From: Desulfobacterales bacterium | GTDB taxonomy: Bacteria > Desulfobacterota > Desulfobacteria > Desulfobacterales > JAHEIW01 | NCBI GenBank assembly: GCA_030145015.1 | Contig: JAQYWI010000045.1 | Coordinates: forward strand, 1 to 33,476 | Direction of reading: 5' to 3' | DNA length: 33,476 nucleotides | Part shown: positions 23,643 through 29,791 of the stretch, one piece after another | Layout: the number at the start of each line of letters is the position of its first letter | Position numbering within the stretch: position 1 is the first letter of the stretch | Translations under genes and position numbers: made by a program | Notes under the pieces: model-generated | Database searches by the model: none | What the model was told of the DNA's origin: nothing | The model's input: the letters and a program-made list of their open reading frames with translations, nothing else

Positions 23643-23900
23643 AGCGGTTTATCTTCGAAGACAGGGGAAAAAAGTTCTAACGGTGCGCTAAAGTTAGAAG
23701 TGCCTAAAATGCCTAAAATGAGCTAAAATGTCTAAAGTTATGGTTTCGCTGCGCTCCATCTTTTATTATAAATATGATCGATCGACCCAGTCTTTAGACC
23801 CTGAGGCTCTCGAAGGGAGGCTCTCGAAGGGAGGCTTTCGACGGGTTGAGTTCCTCAATTTTAGGCATTTTAGATCATTTTTAATTTTAGCTCACTTTTA
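23643..23900 (+). repeat. Dispersed palindromic element, copy B
   Basis: 23643-23780 is homologous to the minus strand of 19507-19620. Relative to that copy it carries about 30 extra bases made of repeated CTAAAATG units (23703-23735). The right part (23855-23895) contains TTTTAGGCATTTTAG and TTTTAGCTCACTTTT, inverse of the left units, so this copy is also a large imperfect palindrome. The middle carries a 14-bp triple repeat. It separates the Usp gene from the convergent PFL gene. Confidence 0.75.
23805..23846. repeat. Three tandem 14-bp units inside element B
   Basis: GGCTCTCGAAGGGA at 23805-23818 and 23819-23832 is followed by the diverged GGCTTTCGACGGGT at 23833-23846. Copy A lacks this segment, so it is a local expansion. 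Confidence 0.85.
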
Positions 23901-23901
23901 T

Positions 23902-25275
23902 TCAGTTTGTCAGGCTTTGTATGGGAGCGGGTATGAGACCACCGTGCCGTACAAAGGGATTCTTATTTGGGCCATTGTTAACCGGAATGATCGTGGATTG
24001 GCCCAGCAGTCCCCCGAAATAGGCATTATCGCCAGCCTTTTTTCCGGGTACGGGTATCAGCCGCGTGGCGGTTGTTTTATTGTTGATAACGCCGATGGCC
24101 ATTTCATCGGCTATAATTGCGGCAATCGAGTCTTCCGTCGTATCGCCGGGCAGGGCAATCATATCCAATCCCACCGAGCATACCGCCGTAATGGCTTCCA
24201 ATTTTTCAAGCCCGATGTAACCCTTACGGGCAGCTTCAGATATATTCAGATCTTCGCTTACGGGGATAAAAGCGCCACTTAAACCGCCTACCCTGGAACT
24301 GGCAAATGCGCCGCCTTTTTTGACGGCGTCATTAATAAGGGCCAGGGCGGCCGTCGTTCCGGGAACACCGATGCTCAAAAGCCCCAGGCTCTGAAATATC
24401 TCGCCGACACTGTCGCCAACTCTCGGTGTCGGGGCCAGCGACAAGTCAACCACGCCAAATTGAATATTTAAATGATTGGCAACTTCCTGGCCGATTAATT
24501 CCCCAACCCGGGTGACTTTATAGGCGGTTTTTTTTATTAAGTCTGAAATTTGTCCTAAATCCAATTCGCTATCAGATTCAAAGGCGCGATCAATAGCATT
24601 TTTTACAACTCCCGGCCCGCTGACCCCCACATTGATCACGGCATCAGCCTCACCGATACCCAGATAGGCACCGGCCATAAAAGGGATATCCTGCGGGATA
24701 TTGGCAAACACGCAAAGCTTTGCACAGGCAATTCCATCTGCTTTGGCGGTCAGATGAGCGGCTTCTTTAATGGCCTTGCCCATCAGCAAAATAGCATCCA
24801 TATTGATGCCGGCCTTTGTCGATGCGACATTAACCGATGCGCAAACCCGTTCGGTGTTAGCCAGAGCATGCGGAAGTGCCTCAATCAAGGCGCGATCTCC
24901 CCGGGCGATTCCCTTTTCAACCAGCGCAGTAAACCCGCCGATAAAATCCACGTCCACCTCTGCGGCGACCGCATCCAATACGCGCGCAACATCGACCAAT
25001 TGAGAAGATGACATAGAAGCACCGACAACGGCTATGGGGCTGACGGCGATTCTTTTGTTAACCACAGGAATACCGTATTTTTGGCCGATTTGATCACAGG
25101 CGCTTACCAGATTGCGAGCGAGATGGGAGATCCGGGTATGGATCTTGTCTTTAAGTTCTTCAAGATCTTGGCTGGCACAATCCAGTAAATTTACGCCTAG
25201 CGTGACGGTGCGCACATCCAGGTTTTCATTTTTGAGCATTTCAAGAGTTGATAGGATTTCTCTTTGGGTCAGCAT
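23902..25275 (-). CDS. PFL family protein (DUF711, UPF0210)
   Basis: The 457-residue protein matches the UPF0210/DUF711 family, which is distantly related to glycyl-radical (pyruvate formate-lyase-like) folds but has no known reaction. Recognisable segments are L-D-V-R-T-V-T-L-G-V-N-L-L-D-C near the N-terminus, G-G-F-T-A-L-V-E-K-G, N-V-G-V-S-G-P-G-V-V, and A-L-P-G-D-T-T near the C-terminus. The ATG at 25275 is preferred over an in-frame ATG at 25293 because GAGGGG sits just before it. An ACT-domain gene lies upstream on the same strand, the usual UPF0210 pairing with an amino-acid-binding ACT protein. Confidence 0.92.
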   Translation of the reverse strand: MLTQREILSTLEMLKNENLDVRTVTLGVNLLDCASQDLEELKDKIHTRISHLARNLVSACDQIGQKYGIPVVNKRIAVSPIAVVGASMSSSQLVDVARVLDAVAAEVDVDFIGGFTALVEKGIARGDRALIEALPHALANTERVCASVNVASTKAGINMDAILLMGKAIKEAAHLTAKADGIACAKLCVFANIPQDIPFMAGAYLGIGEADAVINVGVSGPGVVKNAIDRAFESDSELDLGQISDLIKKTAYKVTRVGELIGQEVANHLNIQFGVVDLSLAPTPRVGDSVGEIFQSLGLLSIGVPGTTAALALINDAVKKGGAFASSRVGGLSGAFIPVSEDLNISEAARKGYIGLEKLEAITAVCSVGLDMIALPGDTTEDSIAAIIADEMAIGVINNKTTATRLIPVPGKKAGDNAYFGGLLGQSTIIPVNNGPNKNPFVRHGGLIPAPIQSLTN

Positions 25276-25303
25276 TTTTTCCCCTCTATTCATATATCAT
25301 TCT

Positions 25304-25463
25304 ACAGAAATCAGAGGTCAGTCAACAGAAGACAGAGGACAGAAAACAGAATTCAAATTTGAGATAGTTTTGGTTTTATACATGGTCTGGATATCTTTTT
25401 TTCTGTTTTCTGATACCTGTCATCTGACATCTGTCTCTTTAGACTGACCTCTGTTGTCTGTTA
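25304..25463. repeat. Heptamer array with inverted heptamer array
   Basis: Seven consecutive 7-bp units of the form (A/T)CAGNNN run in exact phase at 25304-25352. After a 48-base spacer, nine 7-bp units of the complementary type (TTCTGTT, TTCTGAT, ACCTGTC and similar) run at 25401-25463. The last unit includes the stop codon of the ACT gene. The array lies inside the ACT-PFL transcript. Confidence 0.85.
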
Positions 25464-26015
25464 AATCCGGTGTATGGCCTCGAAAATATTGCGATGCTGG
25501 ATGTCAATCTCCAGCTTCAACTGTTTAGCACGGCTCCTTAGTTCCCGATACAGAGCTTGCTGATCGGTTTGGGTAGGAACGTCAACTTTGTAAATCATAA
25601 TATTATCACCCGGATCATCGCCGCCTTTAAAAACAGCCTGCAGGTTGGTGATATTGCCTCCAAACTTAGCAATAACTTCGCTGATGCCGGCCACCAGGCC
25701 CTTGCGGTCCGGTCCCTTCGTGGTAATGATGTAGGACTCGCATTCCGGGAGAGAAACAGGGGCCGGTGACGGTTTAAGCAATGTGACATGCACCTCAAGA
25801 CCCAGGGGTGCCATCTGTGCATTTAAAATTTGGTGTAAAGATTGCGGGGAGAGATCCCCGGGCATAGATACAATGAAAATACCGGCAAATTCTAATTGAA
25901 GTGTTGTCTGACTCACGTTTTCGATATTGCAATTTTGTTCGAAAAGTATTTTGGACACGGCGGCAACGATACCGGGTCTGTCATGACCTAAAATTGAAAG
26001 GATAACCTTGTTCAT
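25461..26015 (-). CDS. Tandem ACT-domain protein (GcvR-like)
   Basis: Two ACT domains in 184 residues. The first opens M-N-K-V-I-L-S-I-L-G-H-D-R-P-G-I-V-A-A-V-S; the second has Y-I-I-T-T-K-G-P-D-R-K-G-L-V-A-G-I-S. ACT domains bind amino acids or similar small ligands; GcvR-type proteins of this layout act as cytoplasmic sensors. The start at 26015 is chosen over the open frame reaching 26180 because the protein then begins at the domain edge, with GGAG seven bases ahead; the upstream codons run through a repeat element. It is the first gene of the pair with the PFL protein. Confidence 0.9.
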   Translation of the reverse strand: MNKVILSILGHDRPGIVAAVSKILFEQNCNIENVSQTTLQLEFAGIFIVSMPGDLSPQSLHQILNAQMAPLGLEVHVTLLKPSPAPVSLPECESYIITTKGPDRKGLVAGISEVIAKFGGNITNLQAVFKGGDDPGDNIMIYKVDVPTQTDQQALYRELRSRAKQLKLEIDIQHRNIFEAIHRI

Positions 26016-26106
26016 GTAATCGGCTCCGATGGGGTAAATGACGCATGGCTGTTTTGGGATTGATCCATTCGTTAACCAAGATGGGGATTGATCATCATGG
26101 ATGCAA

Positions 26107-26254
26107 CATGAACCCATCTCAAAAATGTCTTTTGGCCCAACCTCTTTGTTGGTGCCTCGTTTCAAATCCTCAACATACAACAGTATGCCTCCGGTTTGAA
26201 ACTAGGCCCCGCCGCGATCTTGAACCAAAATCCTATTTTTGAGATGGGTTCATG
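26107..26254. mobile_element. MITE-like element, copy 1 (downstream of the PocR gene)
   Basis: 148 bases bounded by a perfect 20-bp terminal inverted repeat (CATGAACCCATCTCAAAAAT at 26107-26126 and its complement at 26235-26254). The interior contains a nested hairpin: GTTTCAAA (26159-26166) pairs with TTTGAAAC (26195-26202), with CATAC and GTATG inside. It encodes no protein. Its right end overlaps the last codons and the stop of the PocR gene. Confidence 0.75.
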
Positions 26255-26751
26255 TAATCCGCGAAGATCCTTGAAATTTGATTCGTAATGTATTGACTCA
26301 GAATCTCCGCCTTTTCAGTGGTTATGACCGGTATGCCTTCGGACAATCTTTCAACCTTATCCGCGTTTATATCTGTCATTTTGTGGACTAAAAAAGTATC
26401 CACCTCGCCATCATCGAGAAGAAAGCCGCAGGCGCCGATAGCGCCGATATATTCGTCGTTTGCAAAAATGGGAACAACGAGCTTGAGCATTCCGGCATCA
26501 CATTCTTCCACAACAGCTTGCCGGGACCGCATGGCTAAAGTGGCGATGTTCATATGTGCTGGGGCACAGATAAAACTTTGTCCTTTATCGGTAGCTTTAA
26601 TTTCAGGACATAATCGATTTGCCCAGTGTTTAAATTCAGATATTCGGTAACCTTTCGTATCAAACACATTAACATCCAATCCTGATTTTTGATGAATATT
26701 TTTTTCAAGCTCAATCCATTTATCCAGCGCTGCAAGGTCAGTTAATTTCAT
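26233..26751 (-). CDS. PocR-domain sensory protein, C-terminus supplied by a repeat element
   Basis: PocR domains are ligand sensors found alone or at the front of regulators and kinases. The 172 residues show the family pattern: L-D-K-W-I-E-L-E-K near the start, D-V-N-V-F-D-T-K-G, N-R-L-C-P-E-I, F-I-C-A-P, E-E-C-D-A-G-M-L-K-L-V-V-P-I and G-A-I-G-A-C-G-F. The ATG at 26751 has GGGGA ahead and begins at the domain edge; the longer open frame to 26838 runs into a repeat. The final residues M-N-P-S-Q-K and the stop codon are encoded by the terminal repeat of the MITE-like element, so the original gene may have been longer. Conserved cysteines suggest a metal or a sulfur ligand. Confidence 0.85.
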   Translation of the reverse strand: MKLTDLAALDKWIELEKNIHQKSGLDVNVFDTKGYRISEFKHWANRLCPEIKATDKGQSFICAPAHMNIATLAMRSRQAVVEECDAGMLKLVVPIFANDEYIGAIGACGFLLDDGEVDTFLVHKMTDINADKVERLSEGIPVITTEKAEILSQYITNQISRIFADYMNPSQK

Positions 26752-26792
26752 TTGCCATTCCCCTAAGGTTTTCAACTTTGTGAAACCAATTA

Positions 26793-26935
26793 GAACCCAT
26801 CTCAAAAATGCGTCTGAGTGTCCATGGCGGCGTTGCAAACCGATTCAAAATGCTCACATACTTACGTGTATGCTCCGCTTTCGAATCGGTTTGCGCCTTA
26901 CCATAAACCCTGATCCACCTTTTTGAGATGGATTC
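26793..26935. mobile_element. MITE-like element, copy 2 (upstream of the PocR gene)
   Basis: 143 bases with terminal repeats GAACCCATCTCAAAAATG (26793-26810) and CCTTTTTGAGATGGATTC (26918-26935), matching copy 1. The interior holds a perfect 12-bp stem (GCAAACCGATTC at 26835-26846 with GAATCGGTTTGC at 26883-26894) around CATAC and GTATG. TA occurs directly outside both ends. It lies just upstream of the PocR start. Confidence 0.75.
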
Positions 26936-27048
26936 TAGTGTTCAATGTTTTTACAGATACTCGGGCTTGATCCGACTTGCAGAGAGATCCTTATATCAAA
27001 ATCGATAATTTTTGCAAGACTATTGGGCCGAAGGTTTTCTGCCGCATA

Positions 27049-27078
27049 GGCCAAAAGACATTTTAGAGATCGATTCTA
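27049..27078. repeat. Remnant end of a third MITE-like element
   Basis: GGCCAAAAGACATTTT at 27049-27064, followed by AGAGATCGATTC, matches the complement of the left end of copy 1 at about 25 of 28 positions. Only this end is clear; the other half is degraded or lost. Confidence 0.55.
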
Positions 27079-27207
27079 ATGTGATTTAAGGCTATCCTAC
27101 ACCGAAGATAACAGCAAACGGCTTTATAAACGGCTTCACTCCTCAATGATGCAAAAAAACATGCGAGAGATTACTTTTTCCTCTATTTCATTTTCTTCTT
27201 TTAATTC

Positions 27208-27274
27208 TTGACAAAAAAATGCCTATAGGTAATCTTTAATTAGCTTCTTTGAAGTTAGATAAATTGCCTATAGG
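27208..27274 (+). promoter_or_regulatory. Sigma-70-like promoter with two TGCCTATAGG operator-like sites
   Basis: TTGACA at 27208-27213 and TAATCT at 27230-27235 are separated by 16 bases. TGCCTATAGG, whose core CCTATAGG is palindromic, fills the spacer at 27220-27229 and recurs at 27265-27274 just beyond the predicted start. A protein bound there would block the polymerase. Confidence 0.5.
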
Positions 27275-27382
27275 AGAAACGCTCCGAGAAATTGTGGTTT
27301 GATTAAATTAACTCTTTCCAAATTGAATAGATAGCTTCTATATAAAATGTGCAGGAGTATTTCGTTATTTCACTAGTAAGGG

Positions 27383-27410
27383 TTGTAATTATAAAAATAT
27401 TTGATAGAAT
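27383..27410 (+). promoter_or_regulatory. Second candidate promoter for the winged-helix gene
   Basis: TTGTAA at 27383-27388 and TAGAAT at 27405-27410 with a 16-base spacer, about 60 bases before the ATG at 27478. It would give a short leader carrying the strong GAAGGAGGAAAGG ribosome binding site. Confidence 0.45.
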
Positions 27411-27477
27411 ATGTAGCAGTAAATTGGTTGGGTATTAAAGAAAGACTTTTATAAAAAATAGAAGGAGGAAAGGAATT

Positions 27478-27858
27478 ATGGCCATTTTAAAACGCGATTT
27501 GCAAGCTGTTAAAAAAGACATCGTAGCGCTTCAGAAGAAGATGGAGCAGTTATTGAAAGCTTATGAAAAACCAGGGAAACCTAAAGCGGCAAAAAAGCCA
27601 AAGAGAAAAATTGTAAAAGCAAAGCCCAAGCCTGCCGTTAAGGCTATAAAAACCGCTCCCAAGAAAAAAGCACCTGCGATGACAGCAACCGAACAAATAT
27701 TGAAAATCGTCGGAAGGTCTAGAAAAGGTGTGGATGTCCCCATGTTGAAGGCAAAAACTGGATTTGATGATAAAAAAGTCAGAAATATTGTGTTCCGGGC
27801 ATCAAAAGAAGGAAAAATCAAAAAGGTCGGTAGGGGAATCTACGTGGGTGCGAAATAA
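27478..27858 (+). CDS. Lysine-rich, histone H1-like winged-helix protein
   Basis: Three parts are visible in 126 residues: an N-terminal coiled coil (1-32), a K/P/A-rich basic stretch (33-68, many K-A-K, K-P-K and A-P-K-K-K steps as in histone H1 tails), and a C-terminal winged helix (70-126: T-E-Q-I-L-K-I-V, G-V-D-V-P-M-L-K-A-K-T-G-F-D-D-K-K-V-R-N-I-V, then K-V-G-R-G-I-Y-V). This suggests a nucleoid-associated DNA-binding protein or a transcription regulator. It has a very strong ribosome binding site and possibly two promoters. Named families with this exact layout do not come to mind. Confidence 0.85.
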   Translation: MAILKRDLQAVKKDIVALQKKMEQLLKAYEKPGKPKAAKKPKRKIVKAKPKPAVKAIKTAPKKKAPAMTATEQILKIVGRSRKGVDVPMLKAKTGFDDKKVRNIVFRASKEGKIKKVGRGIYVGAK

Positions 27859-27882
27859 AAAAGACAGGCAGAAACAATTTAA

Positions 27883-27917
27883 AAAGGCATCTCGAATCTT
27901 TGCTTCGAGATGCCTTT
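27883..27917. terminator. Bidirectional terminator between convergent genes
   Basis: A perfect 14-bp stem (AAAGGCATCTCGAA at 27883-27896 and TTCGAGATGCCTTT at 27904-27917) with a 7-base loop. It is followed by TTT on the plus strand and, read on the minus strand, by TTTTT. It sits between the winged-helix gene and the converging cold-shock gene and serves both. Confidence 0.85.
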
Positions 27918-27939
27918 AAACTGCCGGGTAAATTCTAGT

Positions 27940-28140
27940 TTATGTTTTTTCTACATTTTTCGCTACTGGTCCTCTCTCACCCACTTCGATTTCAAATGAA
28001 ACCCGGTCTCCTTCCGAGAGAGTGCGGAATCCTGCCATATTAATTGCAGAGTGGTGCACGAATATATCGTCACCTTCTTCCTGCTCGATAAAACCATATC
28101 CCTTTCTGTTACTAAACCATTTTACAACTCCATTTGGCAA
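27940..28140 (-). CDS. Cold-shock protein (CspA family)
   Basis: This is a single-stranded nucleic-acid-binding RNA chaperone. The 66 residues contain [15 protein letters not shown] (RNP1), D-I-F-V-H-H-S-A-I (RNP2) and the usual end G-P-V-A-K-N-V. The start is TTG at 28140, preferred because GAAGGAGG lies eight bases ahead and the product has the family length; an in-frame ATG at 28176 would add 12 atypical residues and overlap the ribosome binding site. Confidence 0.93.
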   Translation of the reverse strand: MPNGVVKWFSNRKGYGFIEQEEGDDIFVHHSAINMAGFRTLSEGDRVSFEIEVGERGPVAKNVEKT

Positions 28141-28357
28141 AACGTGTCCCTCCTTCTTCCTAAAAATTAATGCCAAAAGTCCCGAGGCACACCCTATCCA
28201 AGAAATTTTTCCTGCAGGTCTAAAATAAACTGAATGTCCGGGTCACCCCATTGCTAATCCAGTTAAAACAAATCCGCATCAAAGGTCAAGTAAAAATATC
28301 GCTCAGACGGAACGAGGCCAAGTGGATGTTTGCTTAAGATTAATTACAGAGTTTAGC

Positions 28358-28837
28358 TTACAGCATTGCTTTAATATAGTAGTACAAAGCAACAGTTGTG
28401 AATGCCAGTTTCAACCCGATTGCCAACACATTTCCTATAAGGATTCCCCAACCTGCGCGCAACGCTTTTTTGCCTGATTTCCCAGCCAGAAGTTCTCCGA
28501 CCAGGGCACCCACAAAGGCTCCCACGATTATTCCCCAGGGCGGAATGAAGAATATCCCGATAACCATTCCAATTGCAGAGCCCCACAGGCCGGGTTTTGA
28601 AGCGCCATATTTTTTTGCGCTCAGAGCAGGGGCAATATAATCCAAAATCATCAGTAACGCGGTCAATGACCCCATAACAATTAAAAAGGTCAGGCTGAAG
28701 ACGTGCCAATTTTTTGTCCAGGAAAGAAGAATAAGGGCCAGAAAGCTAAAAATCGGCCCGGGAATGATGGGTAAGATACAGCCGATTATACCGGCTATGG
28801 CTAAAATTAATCCGATTACGACGATTAAGACATCCAA
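28358..28837 (-). CDS. DUF456 family membrane protein
   Basis: The 159-residue protein is very hydrophobic, with about four to five membrane segments and glycine-rich helices (I-I-G-C-I-L-P-I-I-P-G-P at the start; G-I-I-V-G-A-F-V-G-A-L-V-G-E-L later). The P-I-I-P-G-P and the Y-G-A-S-K-x-G-x-W-G-S-x-x-G segments fit DUF456, a family of unknown function. No transport motif is visible. It probably stands alone. Confidence 0.88.
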   Translation of the reverse strand: MDVLIVVIGLILAIAGIIGCILPIIPGPIFSFLALILLSWTKNWHVFSLTFLIVMGSLTALLMILDYIAPALSAKKYGASKPGLWGSAIGMVIGIFFIPPWGIIVGAFVGALVGELLAGKSGKKALRAGWGILIGNVLAIGLKLAFTTVALYYYIKAML

Positions 28838-29059
28838 ATTGTGGACCTACTTGAGATAGGTTCTTGTCTGCTGATAAACTTAAGTTATCCTTAAACGGTC
28901 CCGGTTGCAGGTGGACTAATCTGAGCCAGTAACACTTTCGACTCTGGATTGTCAAGTAAATGAAAATCGATGACTTGACCGGGATTTTCAAGCGTATTTT
29001 ATGCTTGAATTATTTAATTAATAAAAGAATTAATTAAACATATAATATTTATTTTTTTC

Positions 29060-29086
29060 TTGAAATCAATATTAAAATAATATAAG
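29060..29086 (+). promoter_or_regulatory. Candidate promoter directly before the small ribbon-helix-helix gene
   Basis: TTGAAA at 29060-29065 and TATAAG at 29081-29086, with a short 15-base spacer. A start of transcription about seven bases later (near 29093) would leave almost no leader before the ATG at 29096. Confidence 0.4.
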
Positions 29087-29095
29087 CTTTATTGC

Positions 29096-29248
29096 ATGGG
29101 TCAAAAGAAAACATTTTCCACCAGGATCGACGAAGATAGACTCAAAGCACTCAAGCATCTTGCGGTTGACCTGGATAAATCCTTAGGTGTTTTGCTGGAA
29201 GAGGCTATCGAGGACCTTATTAAAAAATATAAAAGGAAGAAAAATTAA
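29096..29248 (+). CDS. Small ribbon-helix-helix (CopG/Arc-like) protein
   Basis: A 50-codon gene. The product begins M-G-Q-K-K-T-F-S-T-R-I-D-E-D-R-L-K-A-L-K and continues through a second helix (L-G-V-L-L-E-E-A-I-E-D-L-I-K-K-Y) to a basic tail. The strand T-F-S-T-R-I-D followed by two helices is the ribbon-helix-helix pattern of small DNA-binding repressors and antitoxins. No ribosome binding site is visible, and a promoter appears to lie directly upstream, so it may be translated from a leaderless or near-leaderless mRNA. No toxin gene follows. Confidence 0.72.
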   Translation: MGQKKTFSTRIDEDRLKALKHLAVDLDKSLGVLLEEAIEDLIKKYKRKKN

Positions 29249-29423
29249 AATCATTTGATGCGTTACGATCAAGTGATGTGAACGTTGCAAAACGAGAACG
29301 AGATTCTATCTGGAGGTACAGATTAACCAATACGGAAGGGAGCGGTCCGGAGTAAACAAAGGGGGAAACGGAGCACAGGCTACCAACTTGATGAAACTTT
29401 TTTTATGTTAAGGAGACATTAAA

Positions 29424-29672
29424 ATGGCCGCAACCAAAAGAAGCCGGTGTTTAAAAGAAGAGGAAAAATTTGTTCATCCGATCGAATTAAAGGAAGGTCT
29501 TACCGTAAAATGTGTTTGTCCAAAATGCGGCGCAATCCACAGGATGAAATTGGTTTGGACGGGCAGAGGGAAACCGAAGAAATTTTGCCCTCCCTGCAAA
29601 ATTTTTGTTTCATCCGTTGAGCATGTGGATTTTTGTCATGTGCCTACAAACGTGAATGCCGGAATTGAATAA
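29424..29672 (+). CDS. Small zinc-ribbon protein
   Basis: The 82-residue protein has two cysteine pairs, C-P-K-C-G and C-P-P-C-K, about 20 residues apart, which would bind one zinc ion. The sequence around them is basic. The family is not recognised. AAGGAG lies ten bases before the ATG. Its role may be in binding RNA or protein. A truncated ADP-ribosylglycohydrolase gene starts nine bases after its stop. Confidence 0.8.
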   Translation: MAATKRSRCLKEEEKFVHPIELKEGLTVKCVCPKCGAIHRMKLVWTGRGKPKKFCPPCKIFVSSVEHVDFCHVPTNVNAGIE

Positions 29673-29680
29673 TCGAGATT

Positions 29681-29779
29681 ATGATTGGCGCTATTGCCGG
29701 AGACATCATCGGATCCGTATTTGAAAGTTATCCGATTAAAACCACTTCTTTTCCACATTTATTGAGCCACCTGTTTTAA
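29681..29779 (+). pseudogene. ADP-ribosylglycohydrolase N-terminal remnant
   Basis: A 32-codon frame begins M-I-G-A-I-A-G-D-I-I-G-S-V-F-E and continues P-I-K-T. This is the conserved opening of DraG-type ADP-ribosylglycohydrolases (G-A-I-A-G-D-I-I-G-S, then P-I-K-T). After about 25 matching residues the frame diverges and stops. The active-site D-D-T and the rest of the enzyme are absent; the next gene is the convergent recombinase, whose coding end lies 13 bases on. It is therefore a truncated remnant. Confidence 0.7.
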
Positions 29780-29791
29780 GGCACCGCTTTG

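Larger units (their letters stand above)
27079..27477. other. AT-rich upstream region of the winged-helix gene
   Basis: 400 bases without an open frame. It holds two candidate sigma-70 promoters and a pair of palindromic sites (listed separately). No RNA gene is apparent, although a 5' leader of about 235 bases would result if the upstream promoter is used. Confidence 0.5.

Noticed and set aside
23728..24282. 184-codon plus-strand frame overlapping the repeat element and PFL gene
   Set aside because: Its first part is the repeat element and the rest is antisense to the conserved PFL C-terminus.
25304..25463. Possible CRISPR array
   Set aside because: Units are 7 bp and contiguous without spacers, and no cas gene is present in the window.
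29249..29423. Toxin gene after the small ribbon-helix-helix protein
   Set aside because: The following 175 bases contain no open frame of useful length, so a toxin-antitoxin pair is not supported.
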